The notes: generated by a model from the sequence alone, not told the origin. A stretch of 64,000 bases of DNA from Comamonas serinivorans (GCF_002158865.1 NZ_CP021455.1:2604001-2668000), one strand, 5' to 3'; shown: positions 43,279 through 52,826, counted from the stretch's first letter. Made by a program: numbers and translations.

Positions 43279-44385
43279 TCAAACCAGCTCGGCCAGATCG
43301 GCGGCGTTGAAGCCTTGCAGCGCCTGGCCCTGTTGCACCTTCTGCGGCCACTGTGCATCGGAGATCAGCGCGCGCCCCACGGCGATCAGGTCGAACTCGC
43401 CGCGCTCCATGCGCTGGCGCAGGTCGCCCTGCAGATCCTCGGCGCCGGCATCCTTGCCCACGAAGGAGCCGAAGAAGTCGCCGTTCAAGCCCACCGAGCC
43501 CACGCTGATGGTGGCCGCGCCCGTAAGCTTCTTGGCCCAGCCGGCGAAATTCAGCCCCTGGTCGCCGTCGATCTCGGGGAATTCAGGCTCCCAGAAGCGA
43601 CGCTGCGAACAGTGCAGCACGTCCACGCCGGCCGCCACCAGCGGCGCCAGCCAGCTCGTCATCTCGTCGGGCGTGGTCGCCAGGCGCGCCTTGTAATCCT
43701 GCTGCTTCCATTGGCTCACGCGCAGGCACAGCGGGTAGTCCGGTCCCACGGCCGCGCGCACGGCACGCACGGCCTCGGCCGCAAAGCGCGAGCGCTCGGC
43801 GATGGTGGCGCCACCAAAGGCGTCGCCGCGTGCGTTCGTGCCCTGCCAGAAAAACTGATCGATCAGGTAACCGTGGGCGCCGTGCAGCTCGACGATGTCG
43901 AAACCCAGGCGTTGGGCATCGGCCGCCGCGCGCGCGAAAGCGGCCACGGTGTCGGCCACGTCTTCCTCCGTCATCGCCGTGCCGCGGGGATCATTGGGCC
44001 CGACCAGGCCCGACGGGCTTTCGACGGGGGCCGACGGCTCCCAGCTGCCCTTGCTGCGCGTCGAACCCGTGTGCCAGAGCTGCGGGCCGATGCGCCCACC
44101 GGCTGCGTGCACGGCCTGCGCCACCTCGTGCCAGCCGGCCAGCGCGGCCTCGCCGTGGAAGAGCGGAATGCCAGGCATGTTGCGCGAGGCCGGGCGGTCG
44201 ATCACCGTGCCCTCGGTCAGGATGAGGCCGACGCCACCCGCCGCGCGACGGCGGTAGTACTCGGCGTGGGCGAGACCAGGAATACCGTCCTGGGCCATGC
44301 CCCGCGTCATGGGGGCCATGACCAAGCGGTTGGACAGGGTCAACCCCTTGATCGTGAATGGGGTGAACAGCACGTCGTTGGACAT
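43279..44385 (-). CDS. Old yellow enzyme family NADH:flavin oxidoreductase
   Basis: A 368-residue FMN-dependent ene-reductase of the old yellow enzyme family. Visible are LFTPFTIKGLTLSNRLVMAP (about 6-25), the FMN-binding RIGPQLWHTG (about 95-104), the catalytic H-G-A-H-G-Y-L-I-D-Q-F (about 178-188, WELHGAHGYL-type motif ELHGAHGYLIDQFF), SRFAAEAVRAVRAAVG and the late GRALISDAQWP. It should reduce activated alkenes with NAD(P)H. The gene stands alone; the divergently placed neighbour is the NHL/IPTL protein. The ATG at 44385 begins at the family start. Confidence 0.92.
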   Translation of the reverse strand: MSNDVLFTPFTIKGLTLSNRLVMAPMTRGMAQDGIPGLAHAEYYRRRAAGGVGLILTEGTVIDRPASRNMPGIPLFHGEAALAGWHEVAQAVHAAGGRIGPQLWHTGSTRSKGSWEPSAPVESPSGLVGPNDPRGTAMTEEDVADTVAAFARAAADAQRLGFDIVELHGAHGYLIDQFFWQGTNARGDAFGGATIAERSRFAAEAVRAVRAAVGPDYPLCLRVSQWKQQDYKARLATTPDEMTSWLAPLVAAGVDVLHCSQRRFWEPEFPEIDGDQGLNFAGWAKKLTGAATISVGSVGLNGDFFGSFVGKDAGAEDLQGDLRQRMERGEFDLIAVGRALISDAQWPQKVQQGQALQGFNAADLAELV

Positions 44386-44731
44386 GGATGCATTCCTTTC
44401 GTGAAGGTGTCAGTGGAAGTCAGCCGGCATTGTGCCGAGGTGCAGGACCGCTGCACGCATGCGCCGGGGACAGAGCGTGGGGCAACGAGCCGCCGTCATC
44501 CAAGCCGGCAAACCGCTCAGCCCTGAATGCCTGCTCACGGGGCGCCTAGCCGGACGGGCGTGACCATGTGCGAACCATGCTGTCTTTGGCTGGGGGATGC
44601 CGATCCAACGGGCCTTTGTCTTTTCGAGTGCGCCAGTCTGACAAGACATGTCCTCTGAACGGGTGCCAGCCTTATACTGGGGTGAGTATTCAGACAGCGG
44701 ATGCCGAAGTCGCGGCAAAGGATCATGCACG
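44386..44731. other. Divergent spacer, nothing else recognised
   Basis: About 345 bases between the old yellow enzyme gene and the NHL/IPTL-CTERM gene. A TATACT at 44672 could serve as a -10 for the latter, but no matching -35 is clear. Confidence 0.4.
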
Positions 44732-46201
44732 ATGCGTTTTAAGGGTCTTCATTCTTCCATCAAAGCCATGAGCGCCTTGGCCGTCACCGCCCTGTTGGCC
44801 TATCCCGGCGTGGCGCAGGCCCAGGTCATCACGACTGTGGCGGGCACAGGTACACCCAACGGTGCGGCCGGCAACTGCGGCAGCGGGCTTGCCACGGGCG
44901 TGAATCTTGAAGGCATCGGTACCCGGGCCAACGCCATCGACGCTGCGGGGAACCTCTACATCACGCAAGAGAACGTCATTTGCAAGGTGGACACCAGCGG
45001 CGTCATCACCACGGTGGCCGGCAATGGCACGGCTGGCAACAGCGGTGACGGCGGCCCTGCCACCAGCGCTTCATTCATGTCGATCACAGCACTGGCCTTG
45101 GACAGTGCAGGCAACCTGTACATTGGGTCCATGGCGGGCGGCGTCCGCAAGGTAGACACCGGCGGCATGGTGACGGCCGTTTCGAGCCTCAATGGATTCG
45201 TCGTCTTCGACATCGCGTTTGACAGCGCGGGCAACCTGTACGCCTCTCAGACTTTTGACAACAAAATCATCAAGATGGACATCGGTGGCACCGTCACCGC
45301 AGTGGCGGGCACCGGCTCCGCTGGTTACAGCGGCGACGGCGGGGCCGCGACCAGCGCAATGTTGGATTACCCTTTCGGACTGGCCTTTGACAGTGCCGGC
45401 AATTTGTACGTTGCCGATGTTGGCAACAAAGTCGTCCGCAAAATCGACTCCCTTGGCATCATCAGCTCGGTGCCCGGAGGAGCATTCACCGGCGACATGG
45501 GAACCAGCATGAATTCATCCGGCATTGCCTTCGACAGTGCAGACAATCTGTACATCTCCAATGGCTCAGGCCATACCGTTCTCAAGGTAACCCCCGATGG
45601 CGTCAACACGATTGTGGTGGGGGATGGCACCAGCGGTTACAGCGGGGATGGCGGACTCGCCACCCAGGCCCAACTGAACGGGGTTGCGGACGTTGCCTTC
45701 ACCAGCACGGGTGCCATGTATGTGGTGGATGGATTCAATGGTGCTGTCCGCCTGGTCTCGTTCTCCAACCTGGCTGTGACGGCATCGTTGCCTGCCACGG
45801 CCACCATCGGCATGCCGTACAGCGGCACCATCACGATCACCAACCTGGGCGCGGGCCCTGCCAATTCAGCCGCGACCCTTGCGGTCACAGGCTTGCCCGA
45901 CGGCGTCACCCTTGGCGCTTGCAACATTGCCAGCTTGGCGGTTGGAGACAGCGTCACGTGCACCGTCAGCGGCAGCCCCACGGCAGCGGGCACCTCCGCA
46001 GTGACCGCTACCGCCACAGACACGGCGGATTTTGACCCTAGCAACAACAGCGCCTCCGCCTCGGTGACCGTATCCAGTGCCCCCGTGAGGCCCACAGCTA
46101 CGCCCGTGCCGACGTTGAGTCAATGGGGCGTGGCGCTGATGACGCTGCTGCTGGCGGCGGGTGGGTGGATGTCGCGTCGTGCGAGCGGGCGCCGCCATTG
46201 A
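44732..46201 (+). CDS. NHL-repeat surface protein with IPTL-CTERM sorting signal
   Basis: A 489-residue exported protein. A signal peptide ends near residue 33 (AYPGVAQAQ). Residues about 35-350 are NHL-type beta-propeller repeats with recurring A-x-D-S-A-G-N-L-Y and V-T-A-V-A-G-T-G-S-A-G-Y-S-G-D-G-G units. A DUF11-like Ig domain follows (about 352-455, VTITNLGAGPANS-type strand TITITNLGAGPANSAATL). A C-terminal IPTL-CTERM signal (VPTLSQWGVALMTLLLAAGG then MSRRASGRR) consists of motif, helix and basic tail. IPTL-CTERM proteins are processed and anchored or released by a dedicated protease. The ATG at 44732 has AAAGGA upstream. No sortase-type partner is in this window. Confidence 0.85.
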   Translation: MRFKGLHSSIKAMSALAVTALLAYPGVAQAQVITTVAGTGTPNGAAGNCGSGLATGVNLEGIGTRANAIDAAGNLYITQENVICKVDTSGVITTVAGNGTAGNSGDGGPATSASFMSITALALDSAGNLYIGSMAGGVRKVDTGGMVTAVSSLNGFVVFDIAFDSAGNLYASQTFDNKIIKMDIGGTVTAVAGTGSAGYSGDGGAATSAMLDYPFGLAFDSAGNLYVADVGNKVVRKIDSLGIISSVPGGAFTGDMGTSMNSSGIAFDSADNLYISNGSGHTVLKVTPDGVNTIVVGDGTSGYSGDGGLATQAQLNGVADVAFTSTGAMYVVDGFNGAVRLVSFSNLAVTASLPATATIGMPYSGTITITNLGAGPANSAATLAVTGLPDGVTLGACNIASLAVGDSVTCTVSGSPTAAGTSAVTATATDTADFDPSNNSASASVTVSSAPVRPTATPVPTLSQWGVALMTLLLAAGGWMSRRASGRRH

Positions 46202-46203
46202 CC

Positions 46204-47436
46204 TCAAACTTCCTCACGTGAAACTGCGGAATCCTTCGACCCTGAGGTCAGCAGCCGCAATGCGACGAGTGCCGACAGCGCCACGGCAATGGCTCCTGCA
46301 AGGTAAACGGCCTCGATGCCCCGTGCGCCTGCCAACGCGCCCAGCACAGGCCCTGTGATGCCCAGGGCCATGTCAAGGAATGCGACATACGCTCCCATGG
46401 CCAAGCCCCGACTTTGTGGAGGTGCCCGGCGAACGGCTTCCACGCCAAAGCCGGGAAAGGCCAGCGAGTAACCAAAGCCCGTCAGCGCGGCGCCCGCATA
46501 GGCCACGGCTGGGCTCTGAGCGCCCCAGATGAGCAGTTGACCCAAGGCCTCGATCACCACGCAGATCAACGCCACGCGCGCACCGCCAAGCTTGTCGGGC
46601 AAATGGCCGAACAAGATGCGCGCGGCAATGAACGCCAGGCCGAAGACCGTGAACGCCAGTGAGGCATTGCCCCAATCACGGGCAGCGAACAACAGGGCAA
46701 TGAAGGCCGTGATGACGCCGAAGCCGACGCTGCACAAAGCCAGCCCTAGCCCAGGACGCCACACCATGCCCAGCACCTTGTAGAAAGGCGTACGGCGCAC
46801 GGCCGTTGGAGCCACAGCCCGGACATTTGCCATGCATGTCAAGGCCAGCAGGGGCAGCACCACGGCAGCCACAGAGATGCCGGCGAAGCCATGAGCGCCT
46901 TGAACAGCGATCCCAAGCGGCGCCCCCGCCGCATAGGCACCGTACATGGCCATGCCATTCCAGGCCATGACCTTGCCGGCGTTGTGCGGGCCGACCAGTC
47001 CGATCCCCCAGCTCAACGAGCCAGTCACGATCAGGCTTTCGCCACAACCCAGCAGGACGCGGCCCAGCAACAGCATCCACACCGATGCCACAGGAGACGC
47101 GAAAGCCAGGGACGCCTGGTAGGCCACACCCGACGCTGATGCAAACAGAAGACCGGTGATCACAGCCCGCTTGGCGCCGCGTGTGTCGGACAGGTTGCCG
47201 GCCCAGGAGCGAGACAGCAATGCAGCGGCGAACTGTGCACCGATGACCACGCCCACGACCAGGGGGCTCATGCCCAAGGTGCCGGACACCTGCAAGGGAA
47301 GAACCGGCAGCGGCAACCCGATGGTGAGGAAGCTGACGAACACCGCCAAGGTGATGGGCAGCAACGTGAGAAAGACGTTGACGACAGGAGGTGAGAGGGC
47401 CGCCTGGGCCACTGTCGCCTGAGAACGAGAAGACAT
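46204..47436 (-). CDS. MFS transporter, YhhS/arabinose-efflux type
   Basis: A 410-residue inner-membrane transporter with twelve predicted helices of the major facilitator superfamily. Visible are the G-N-L-S-D-T-R-G-A-K-R loop between helices 2 and 3 (about 71-81) and repeated GLPLPVLPLQV- and GPVLGALAG-type helices. It groups with the YhhS/arabinose-efflux-like proteins, which export sugars or drugs. It is divergent from a TetR gene 88 bases away, and a TGAGT-CATT-ACTCA palindrome lies between them, so the regulator probably represses this exporter until its ligand appears. The start at 47436 is chosen over 47448 because of the TetR neighbour spacing and the usual family N-terminus. Confidence 0.85.
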   Translation of the reverse strand: MSSRSQATVAQAALSPPVVNVFLTLLPITLAVFVSFLTIGLPLPVLPLQVSGTLGMSPLVVGVVIGAQFAAALLSRSWAGNLSDTRGAKRAVITGLLFASASGVAYQASLAFASPVASVWMLLLGRVLLGCGESLIVTGSLSWGIGLVGPHNAGKVMAWNGMAMYGAYAAGAPLGIAVQGAHGFAGISVAAVVLPLLALTCMANVRAVAPTAVRRTPFYKVLGMVWRPGLGLALCSVGFGVITAFIALLFAARDWGNASLAFTVFGLAFIAARILFGHLPDKLGGARVALICVVIEALGQLLIWGAQSPAVAYAGAALTGFGYSLAFPGFGVEAVRRAPPQSRGLAMGAYVAFLDMALGITGPVLGALAGARGIEAVYLAGAIAVALSALVALRLLTSGSKDSAVSREEV

Positions 47437-47479
47437 CCAAAACTCCAAACATGAGCATTTGCTCGATATTTGAAATAAT

Positions 47480-47496
47480 ATGAGTCATTACTCACA
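47480..47496. promoter_or_regulatory. Probable TetR operator
   Basis: The palindrome ATGAGT-CATT-ACTCAC, with perfect five-base half-sites TGAGT/ACTCA, stands between the MFS and TetR genes. Such sites are common operators of TetR-type regulators. Confidence 0.65.
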
Positions 47497-47523
47497 TTGA
47501 AAACTCGCATTCGGGAGGTCAAC

Positions 47524-48153
47524 ATGCCTGCGCTGCCTCAGCCACGACGCGTCCCCCGCCAAAGCCGTTCTCGGGCCTTGGTGGATGCCATCCTGGAAGC
47601 CACAGCTCGCGTTTTGACCGAGCGCGGCTACGCCGGAACCAACACCAACCTGGTGGCCGAGCGCGCTGGCGTGAGCGTGGGGTCGGTCTATCAATATTTC
47701 CCCAACAAGGACTCGCTCATCACAGCCCTTCATGAGCGGCACGCACTGGACATGCAAACGGCGATGGACACCGTGCTGGCGGGCGCTGCCCCCCTGGGTT
47801 TGCGGGGCAAGCTGGCAGCCATCGTGCACGCCTGGCTGGCTGCGCACCAGGTCGCGCCCGAGTTGCACCGCGTGTTGGAGCAGGAGTTTCCGTTCTTCGA
47901 TGCGCCGCCCGATCAGAGTCCTGCCGACCAAAGCATCCGGCACCGCATCCGCCAGTTGCTGGAAGACCATCGGGACGAGGTCGCACCACCCGATCGTGAA
48001 TTGGCGACGTGGATGGTGCTGCAGACCATGGAGTCCCTGATCCACGCGGCCGTCATTCCACCTGGCGCCCCTTGCCCGGCCCGACAGGTCGAGCAGGCCA
48101 TCGTCAACATGCTGACCGGCTACCTGTGCGGTTCACACACGCGTGAAGTTTGA
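47524..48153 (+). CDS. TetR/AcrR-family transcriptional regulator
   Basis: A 209-residue repressor. The N-terminal helix-turn-helix domain covers about 13-60, with the core AILEATARVLTERGYAGTNT, VAERAGVSVGSVYQYFPNKD and the following helix. The C-terminal ligand-binding part is helical and varied. The ATG at 47524 has a strong GGGAGG ribosome site. It is divergent from an MFS exporter, and a palindromic operator candidate lies between them, the usual layout for a ligand-controlled efflux pair. Confidence 0.9.
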   Translation: MPALPQPRRVPRQSRSRALVDAILEATARVLTERGYAGTNTNLVAERAGVSVGSVYQYFPNKDSLITALHERHALDMQTAMDTVLAGAAPLGLRGKLAAIVHAWLAAHQVAPELHRVLEQEFPFFDAPPDQSPADQSIRHRIRQLLEDHRDEVAPPDRELATWMVLQTMESLIHAAVIPPGAPCPARQVEQAIVNMLTGYLCGSHTREV

Positions 48154-48183
48154 GCCGGCCACCTCCGCCGACGAATCTGGGCC

Positions 48184-49356
48184 TCACCGCCCGGGCAACT
48201 TCCCCTCGACGCCCTTCACCAGAAACGCCATGCTGCGCAGCATGGCGTCGTCGGCGTCCTGACCCGCGGACAACAGGGTTTGGTCGCCGTTGTCACGCAG
48301 CGGCCCGCGCCAGATCCGGAAGGTCCCCGCTTTCAAGCCCGCGGTGATGTCGTCCACCTGCTGGCGTGCAGCCTGCGGCACATCGGGCGCCAGCGACGCC
48401 AGCCCCACGGCGCCCTCCTTCACGCCCCACCAACTGGCTGCGGGGCGCCACTCGCCTTTCAGCACGTGGTTCACGGTCACCCGGTAATACGGCAACCAAT
48501 CCACCACCACCGACGCCAGGTGCGCGGTCGGGGCGTCGCCGGCCATGTCGGTGTTCCAGCCAAAGCCGCGCTTGCCCATTTTTTCGGCCGTCTTCAGCAC
48601 AGCGGTTGAATCGTTGGTGCTCAGCACCACGTCCGCGCCGCCGTTGATGAGGCTGGCGGTGGCTTCGCCCTCCTGCGGGGGATTGAACCAGTCCCCCACC
48701 CAAATCACCCGCGTGATGACCGCAGGGTTGGCGCGCTGGGCACCCAGCGCAAAGCCGTTGATGCTGCGCAACACGTCGGGCGTGGGCGTGGCAGCGACCA
48801 CGCCCAGGGTGCCCGACTTCGTCACGTGGCCCGCCACCAGGCCCGCGAGGTAGGCCCCTTCTTCGCGGCGCACGTCGTAGCTGGCCAGGTTGGCAGCCGT
48901 CTTGTCATCGCCGGCCAGCTCGAACTTCACCTGCGGGTATTCGCTGGCGACCGTCAGCATCACCTCGCCATAGCGCCGGGCCGTGCCGAACACCAGTTGC
49001 GTGCCCTGCTTGGCCAGCTCGCGCATCACACGTCGGGCATCGCCCTCTTGCGACACGCTCTCGATGTAGCGGGTGTGAATGCGGTCGCCAAACTCCTGCT
49101 CCAGCGCCTGACGCGCCTGCTCATGGGCATGCGTCCAGCCACCGTCCCCCACCGGCCCGCGGTAAACGAAGGTCATGCGCAGCGGCTCGGCTGCCGCCGC
49201 AGCGGATGCGGCTTGCGCCGAGCCCTGCATCACCCCTTGTGGGGCCGTGCCGGGCTGCTCGGTCGGGACCGGTTGATCGCGTTGGCCGCAGGCGGACATG
49301 CCGGCCAGCAGCGTGCACGACACGCCCCAGACAAGCCAGTGCCTGCGCGACCTCAT
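48184..49356 (-). CDS. BMP-family lipoprotein (nucleoside/purine-binding type)
   Basis: A 390-residue lipoprotein with lipobox LAGMSAC (about 17-23) and a Q/A-rich linker (about 24-55). The periplasmic-binding fold has MTFVYRGPVGDGGWTHAHEQ (about 61-80) and an internal VFGTARRYGEVM segment. This is the PnrA/Med/BMP family that binds nucleosides or purines. Related proteins feed an ABC importer, but no ABC subunits are here; upstream are a tiny lipoprotein and an NCS2 permease on the same strand. It begins in an ATGA overlap with the small lipoprotein gene. Confidence 0.85.
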   Translation of the reverse strand: MRSRRHWLVWGVSCTLLAGMSACGQRDQPVPTEQPGTAPQGVMQGSAQAASAAAAAEPLRMTFVYRGPVGDGGWTHAHEQARQALEQEFGDRIHTRYIESVSQEGDARRVMRELAKQGTQLVFGTARRYGEVMLTVASEYPQVKFELAGDDKTAANLASYDVRREEGAYLAGLVAGHVTKSGTLGVVAATPTPDVLRSINGFALGAQRANPAVITRVIWVGDWFNPPQEGEATASLINGGADVVLSTNDSTAVLKTAEKMGKRGFGWNTDMAGDAPTAHLASVVVDWLPYYRVTVNHVLKGEWRPAASWWGVKEGAVGLASLAPDVPQAARQQVDDITAGLKAGTFRIWRGPLRDNGDQTLLSAGQDADDAMLRSMAFLVKGVEGKLPGR

Positions 49357-49544
49357 GAACCGCTGGCTGCCGGCTTCTTGGCGGCTGGCGCCGGGCCAAA
49401 GCTGACGCCCCCGGACCCCTTCGAGGCAGCGGGCGCCGGTGCGGGGACTTCGTCCTTTTTGCCGCAGGCCGTCAGGCCGATGGCCGCAGCCAGGGCGGCT
49501 GCCAGGACGATGAGGCGCTTGGGGGAGGTCGTGTCTGCTTGCAT
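49353..49544 (-). CDS. Small lipoprotein
   Basis: A 63-residue lipoprotein with lipobox GLTAC (about 22-26), then GKKDEVPAPAPAASKGSGG and a short P/A-rich tail. Function is unknown; very small lipoproteins with alternating Pro and charged residues often sit at one end of transport operons. It lies between an NCS2 permease and a BMP lipoprotein, overlapping the latter by four bases, so all three are probably expressed together. It was not obvious from open frames alone; the overlap and ribosome site support it. Confidence 0.7.
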   Translation of the reverse strand: MQADTTSPKRLIVLAAALAAAIGLTACGKKDEVPAPAPAASKGSGGVSFGPAPAAKKPAASGS

Positions 49545-49689
49545 GCTGAAGATCCTTTCCTTGAAATCATGCCACTTGCATGGACCCCTCAGGTCCCATG
49601 CCCGCGAACTTGGAGCCTGCGGCCGGCAGCAAGTTGCAGGGCGATCGCCTGCGACTGTGACCAAACTGCACAGGGCATCACAGGATGCA

Positions 49690-50988
49690 TCAGCCCGGCA
49701 CCCACAGGTACTTGACGAGGAACAGCACGCTGATGATCCACACCATCCAATGCACCTCGCGCGCCCGGCCCGTGAGGAGCTTGAGCAAGGCATAGCTGAT
49801 GAAACCCAGCGCCAGGCCATTCGCGATCGAATAGGTGAACGGCATGGCCAGGGCCGTGATGGCCGCCGGCACCGATTCGGTGCTGTCCTCCCAGTCGATG
49901 TCGACCAGATCGCGCAGCATCAGGCAAGCGACGAACAGCAGCGCTGGGGCTGTTGCGTACCCCGGCACCGCGCCGGCCAGCGGCGCCAGAAACAGGCAGG
50001 CCAGAAAGGCCAGCGCCACCACCACGGCCGTCAGACCGGTGCGGCCACCCGCCTGCACACCCGCGGCGCTTTCGACATACGCCGTGGCGCTGGACGTGCC
50101 CAGCAACGAGCCCGCAAAAATGGCCGAGCTGTCGGCCAGCAAGGCGCGGTTCATGCGCGGCATGCGTTCGGGCACCAGCAGCCCGGCGCGCTTGGCCACG
50201 CCCATCAGCGTGCCCGTGGCGTCGAACATCTCGACCAGGAAAAACACCAGCACCACATTGACAAAACCCATGGACAGCGCCGCGCCGATGTCGAGCTGGA
50301 ACAGCGTCGCATCGATCGATGGCGGCGGCGCGAACACGCCCTGAAAGGTGTTGCCCGCGAAGGCAAACGACAGCCCCGTCACCCCCAGGATGCCGATCAG
50401 GATGGCGCCGGGCACGCGCAGGCGATCCATCACCACGATGGCGATGAAGCCCACGATGGCCAGCACGGCCGGCGGCTGATGCAGGTCGCCCAACGTCACC
50501 AGCGTGGCCTTGTCCGCCACCACGATGCCAGCCGTCTTCAACGCGATCAGGGCCAGGAACAGGCCGATGCCCGCCGTGATGGCCGCTCGGATCGACGCCG
50601 GAATGCCTGCGATGATCTGTTCGCGCAGCCGAAACAGCGTGACCAGCAAGAACAGACAGCCCGAGACGAACACCGCCCCCAGCGCCGCCTGCCAGCTGTA
50701 CCCCATGTGGCCCACCACCACGTAGGCGAAATAGGCGTTCAGCCCCATGCCGGGGGCGATCGCAATCGGGTAATTGGCCAGCAAGGCCATGGCGATGGAG
50801 CCCAACGCGGCGATCAGGCAGGTGGCCACGAACACCGCATCCTTGGGCATGCCGGCGTCGCCCAGGATCTGCGGGTTCACGAACATGATGTAAGCCATGG
50901 TCACGAACGTCGTCAGGCCAGCGATCACTTCGCGCCGCGGGGTGGTGCCATGCGCCTTGAGCGCAAACGTGGATTCAAGCCAGTTCAT
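49690..50988 (-). CDS. NCS2-family purine permease
   Basis: A 432-residue inner-membrane permease of the NCS2/AzgA group, which imports purines such as adenine, guanine or hypoxanthine with protons or Na+. The start MNWLESTFALKAHGTTPRREV is typical, followed by MAYIMFVNPQIL (about 32-43), PIAIAPGMGLNAYFAY (about 75-90), and LGTSSATAYVESAAGVQAGGRTGL-type Q-rich motif pieces AYVESAAGVQAGGRTG near 290. It is first in a three-gene operon with a small lipoprotein and a BMP lipoprotein. The frame continues upstream into the IgGFc-like gene through a frameshift, but the ATG at 50988 is the clear family start. Confidence 0.9.
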   Translation of the reverse strand: MNWLESTFALKAHGTTPRREVIAGLTTFVTMAYIMFVNPQILGDAGMPKDAVFVATCLIAALGSIAMALLANYPIAIAPGMGLNAYFAYVVVGHMGYSWQAALGAVFVSGCLFLLVTLFRLREQIIAGIPASIRAAITAGIGLFLALIALKTAGIVVADKATLVTLGDLHQPPAVLAIVGFIAIVVMDRLRVPGAILIGILGVTGLSFAFAGNTFQGVFAPPPSIDATLFQLDIGAALSMGFVNVVLVFFLVEMFDATGTLMGVAKRAGLLVPERMPRMNRALLADSSAIFAGSLLGTSSATAYVESAAGVQAGGRTGLTAVVVALAFLACLFLAPLAGAVPGYATAPALLFVACLMLRDLVDIDWEDSTESVPAAITALAMPFTYSIANGLALGFISYALLKLLTGRAREVHWMVWIISVLFLVKYLWVPG

Positions 50989-51101
50989 GAAACATCTGCC
51001 TTCTTTGCATGCTGGGCGCACAGGCCCGTGCCTGCGCAGGCGCGCATGATGCACCAAGCCCGCCATGCCAACCGGCGCACCTTGTCGCCAGGCCCCCAAC
51101 G

Positions 51102-51126
51102 AAAAGCGGGCCCCAGCCCGCTTTTG
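51102..51126 (-). terminator. Rho-independent terminator of the first IgGFc-like gene
   Basis: A ten-base stem AAAAGCGGGC/GCCCGCTTTT with a CCCA loop lies about 20 bases after the stop at 51146, followed by a T run on the minus strand. Confidence 0.8.
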
Positions 51127-51145
51127 TTCGTCTGCTGACGTGCTG

Positions 51146-52569
51146 TCATGCCTGCACGCGCTGCGCTTGCCGGCGACGCCAGCCTGCGACACCCAGCACG
51201 CCCAACGCCATCGCCAGGCCGGGCACCACGCCCCCACGGGCACGGGCACGGGCGCCACGGGATCCGGGTTGGACGCCCCACCCGAATACGAGGTACCGAT
51301 GATGGTCAGGTAGCTGTCATTCACGTCAAACCCGGCAATCGTGGCCAAAAACGGCACGCTGGCTTGAATGCGTCCAGGCCCCGGCACAACGGCCACGCGC
51401 CCCGCGCTGTAGCCACTGGTGCCCACTGGCGCGAACGACGAGGTATCGACCGCCACGCCATTCAGCTGCAGGCTGGCCAGCGCGGTGGTGGGCACGGCCA
51501 GGTTCAGGAAGTTTTCGGCAAACGGCGACAGGCTGGTGGGTGCCGTGAACGCGTAGCTGCTCAAAGTCTGGTTGATGCCGCCGATGAAGGTGAAGGCAGG
51601 GTCGCCGTGCCCGGCAGCACCAGACCCCTTCAAAAACTGCCCCACCAGCACGGGGTGGTTGGCGGTGATGTGCAAATCGTGCGCCATGTCGATCTGGTGG
51701 AACTCGCCCGCATTCAGCGTGGCCACCACCGAGCCATTGACCGTGACCTGTGTGCCATCGGTGGCCGCCAGGATGCGCACCAAGTTGCCCGCCGCGCCCG
51801 TGTTGGCCGTCTCGGGCACCACGTAGGTCGTGGCCCAGCGGTTGACTGGGGGCAGTTGCGTGAACAGGTGATCGCAGTACTCCGTCCCCACGGGCACCTG
51901 GGCACAGTTGGCCCCGGAAAACACGGCCAGGGGTTTGTCAGCGGTGATGCGCGAACCTGACAAGTCGTTGCCGCTGGGTGCGTTGTACAGCACGGACTCG
52001 CCCGCGTTCAGCGCAACCGTGAAAGGCACCCCGGCCAGCTGTCCCGACGACAGATCGGCCGCTGGCGTGATGGTCGCGGTCGTGCCATCTTGCGTGGCGG
52101 TCAGCGACACCTGAAGGAATCCCAACAAGGCCTGTTGCCAACCCAGCAGCCGATAGTCCGTGCCCAAGGCTGGCAGGTCCAGCAGGTAGCTCATGTCCGT
52201 GGAGGCTTGCTGGCGGTTGAGGAAGTAACCGCTGATGGGGCTGGCGGACTGCACCCGCAACGCCTTGCCCAGCACGGTGTTGCCCGGGTCCAGGAACTGG
52301 CTGGGGGGAACGGTCACGTCAGCCACACCGGTGGCGTCGATGGTGAACGCCTGGTTGAACACACCATCCTTGCTGGTCACCGTACCCGTCGCCCCGGTAG
52401 CGCCAAAAATGAAGAGGTGCCCGACGGCGGAGGCATCGGCATTCGGATGCCCGACCGCCACGAAATCAGCCCAGGCCGGCGCACTGCAGGCCAAGGCGGC
52501 TGACAACACCCAGGTCGCGGGGCGGCGAGCCCCCTGATCTACAACACGTTTCGGCAGAGCAAGGCGCAT
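51146..52569 (-). pseudogene. IgGFc-binding-like surface protein, tandem copy 1 (frameshifted)
   Basis: A 474-residue exported protein once one missing base is restored. It is a tandem paralogue of the gene at 52827-54233. It has a signal peptide (SAALACSAPAWA), then the IgGFc-binding domain with TATITPAADLSSGQLAGVPF, the GSRITADKPLAVFSGANCAQ core, EYCDHLFTQLPPVNRWATTY and a C-terminal PVPVG-anchored end. The frame breaks at a run of five G (C on plus, 51231-51235); inserting one G recovers the paralogue-like tail GVAGWRRRQAQ and a stop. Without it, the frame runs on into the NCS2 gene. Either a sequencing error or a very young pseudogene fits. Confidence 0.75.
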
Positions 52570-52784
52570 GACAGACACTTTCTGTGTTTCAACCGTGAAA
52601 AAGTGCCGCATTCCAATGAAATCAAGTTTGCGCACCGCCTGGCATTCTATGGCCCTCCCCTCACACGACCAGTTGCCTGCAACTTCCGCAACGGTTTGCA
52701 ACGTTGCGCCACCGCCACACACTCAGCGCAAGGCCTGGCCCCTGAGCATCCGCCACAGCAGTAGCCGAGTCGCCAGGCCTCCCA

Positions 52785-52805
52785 CAAAAAGCGGGCCTGC
52801 CGCTT
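52785..52805 (-). terminator. Rho-independent terminator of the second IgGFc-like gene
   Basis: The stem AAGCGG/CCGCTT with a short loop is followed by TTTTT on the minus strand, 21 bases after the stop at 52827. It is a weaker relative of the terminator of the first copy, so the duplication included the 3' flank. Confidence 0.7.
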
Positions 52806-52826
52806 CCGTTCATCTGCCGCGCGCTA

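Noticed and set aside
49690..52722. A single 1010-residue fusion of IgGFc-like protein and NCS2 permease
   Set aside because: The join arises from a one-base loss; the paralogue ends with its own stop and the permease has its own start.
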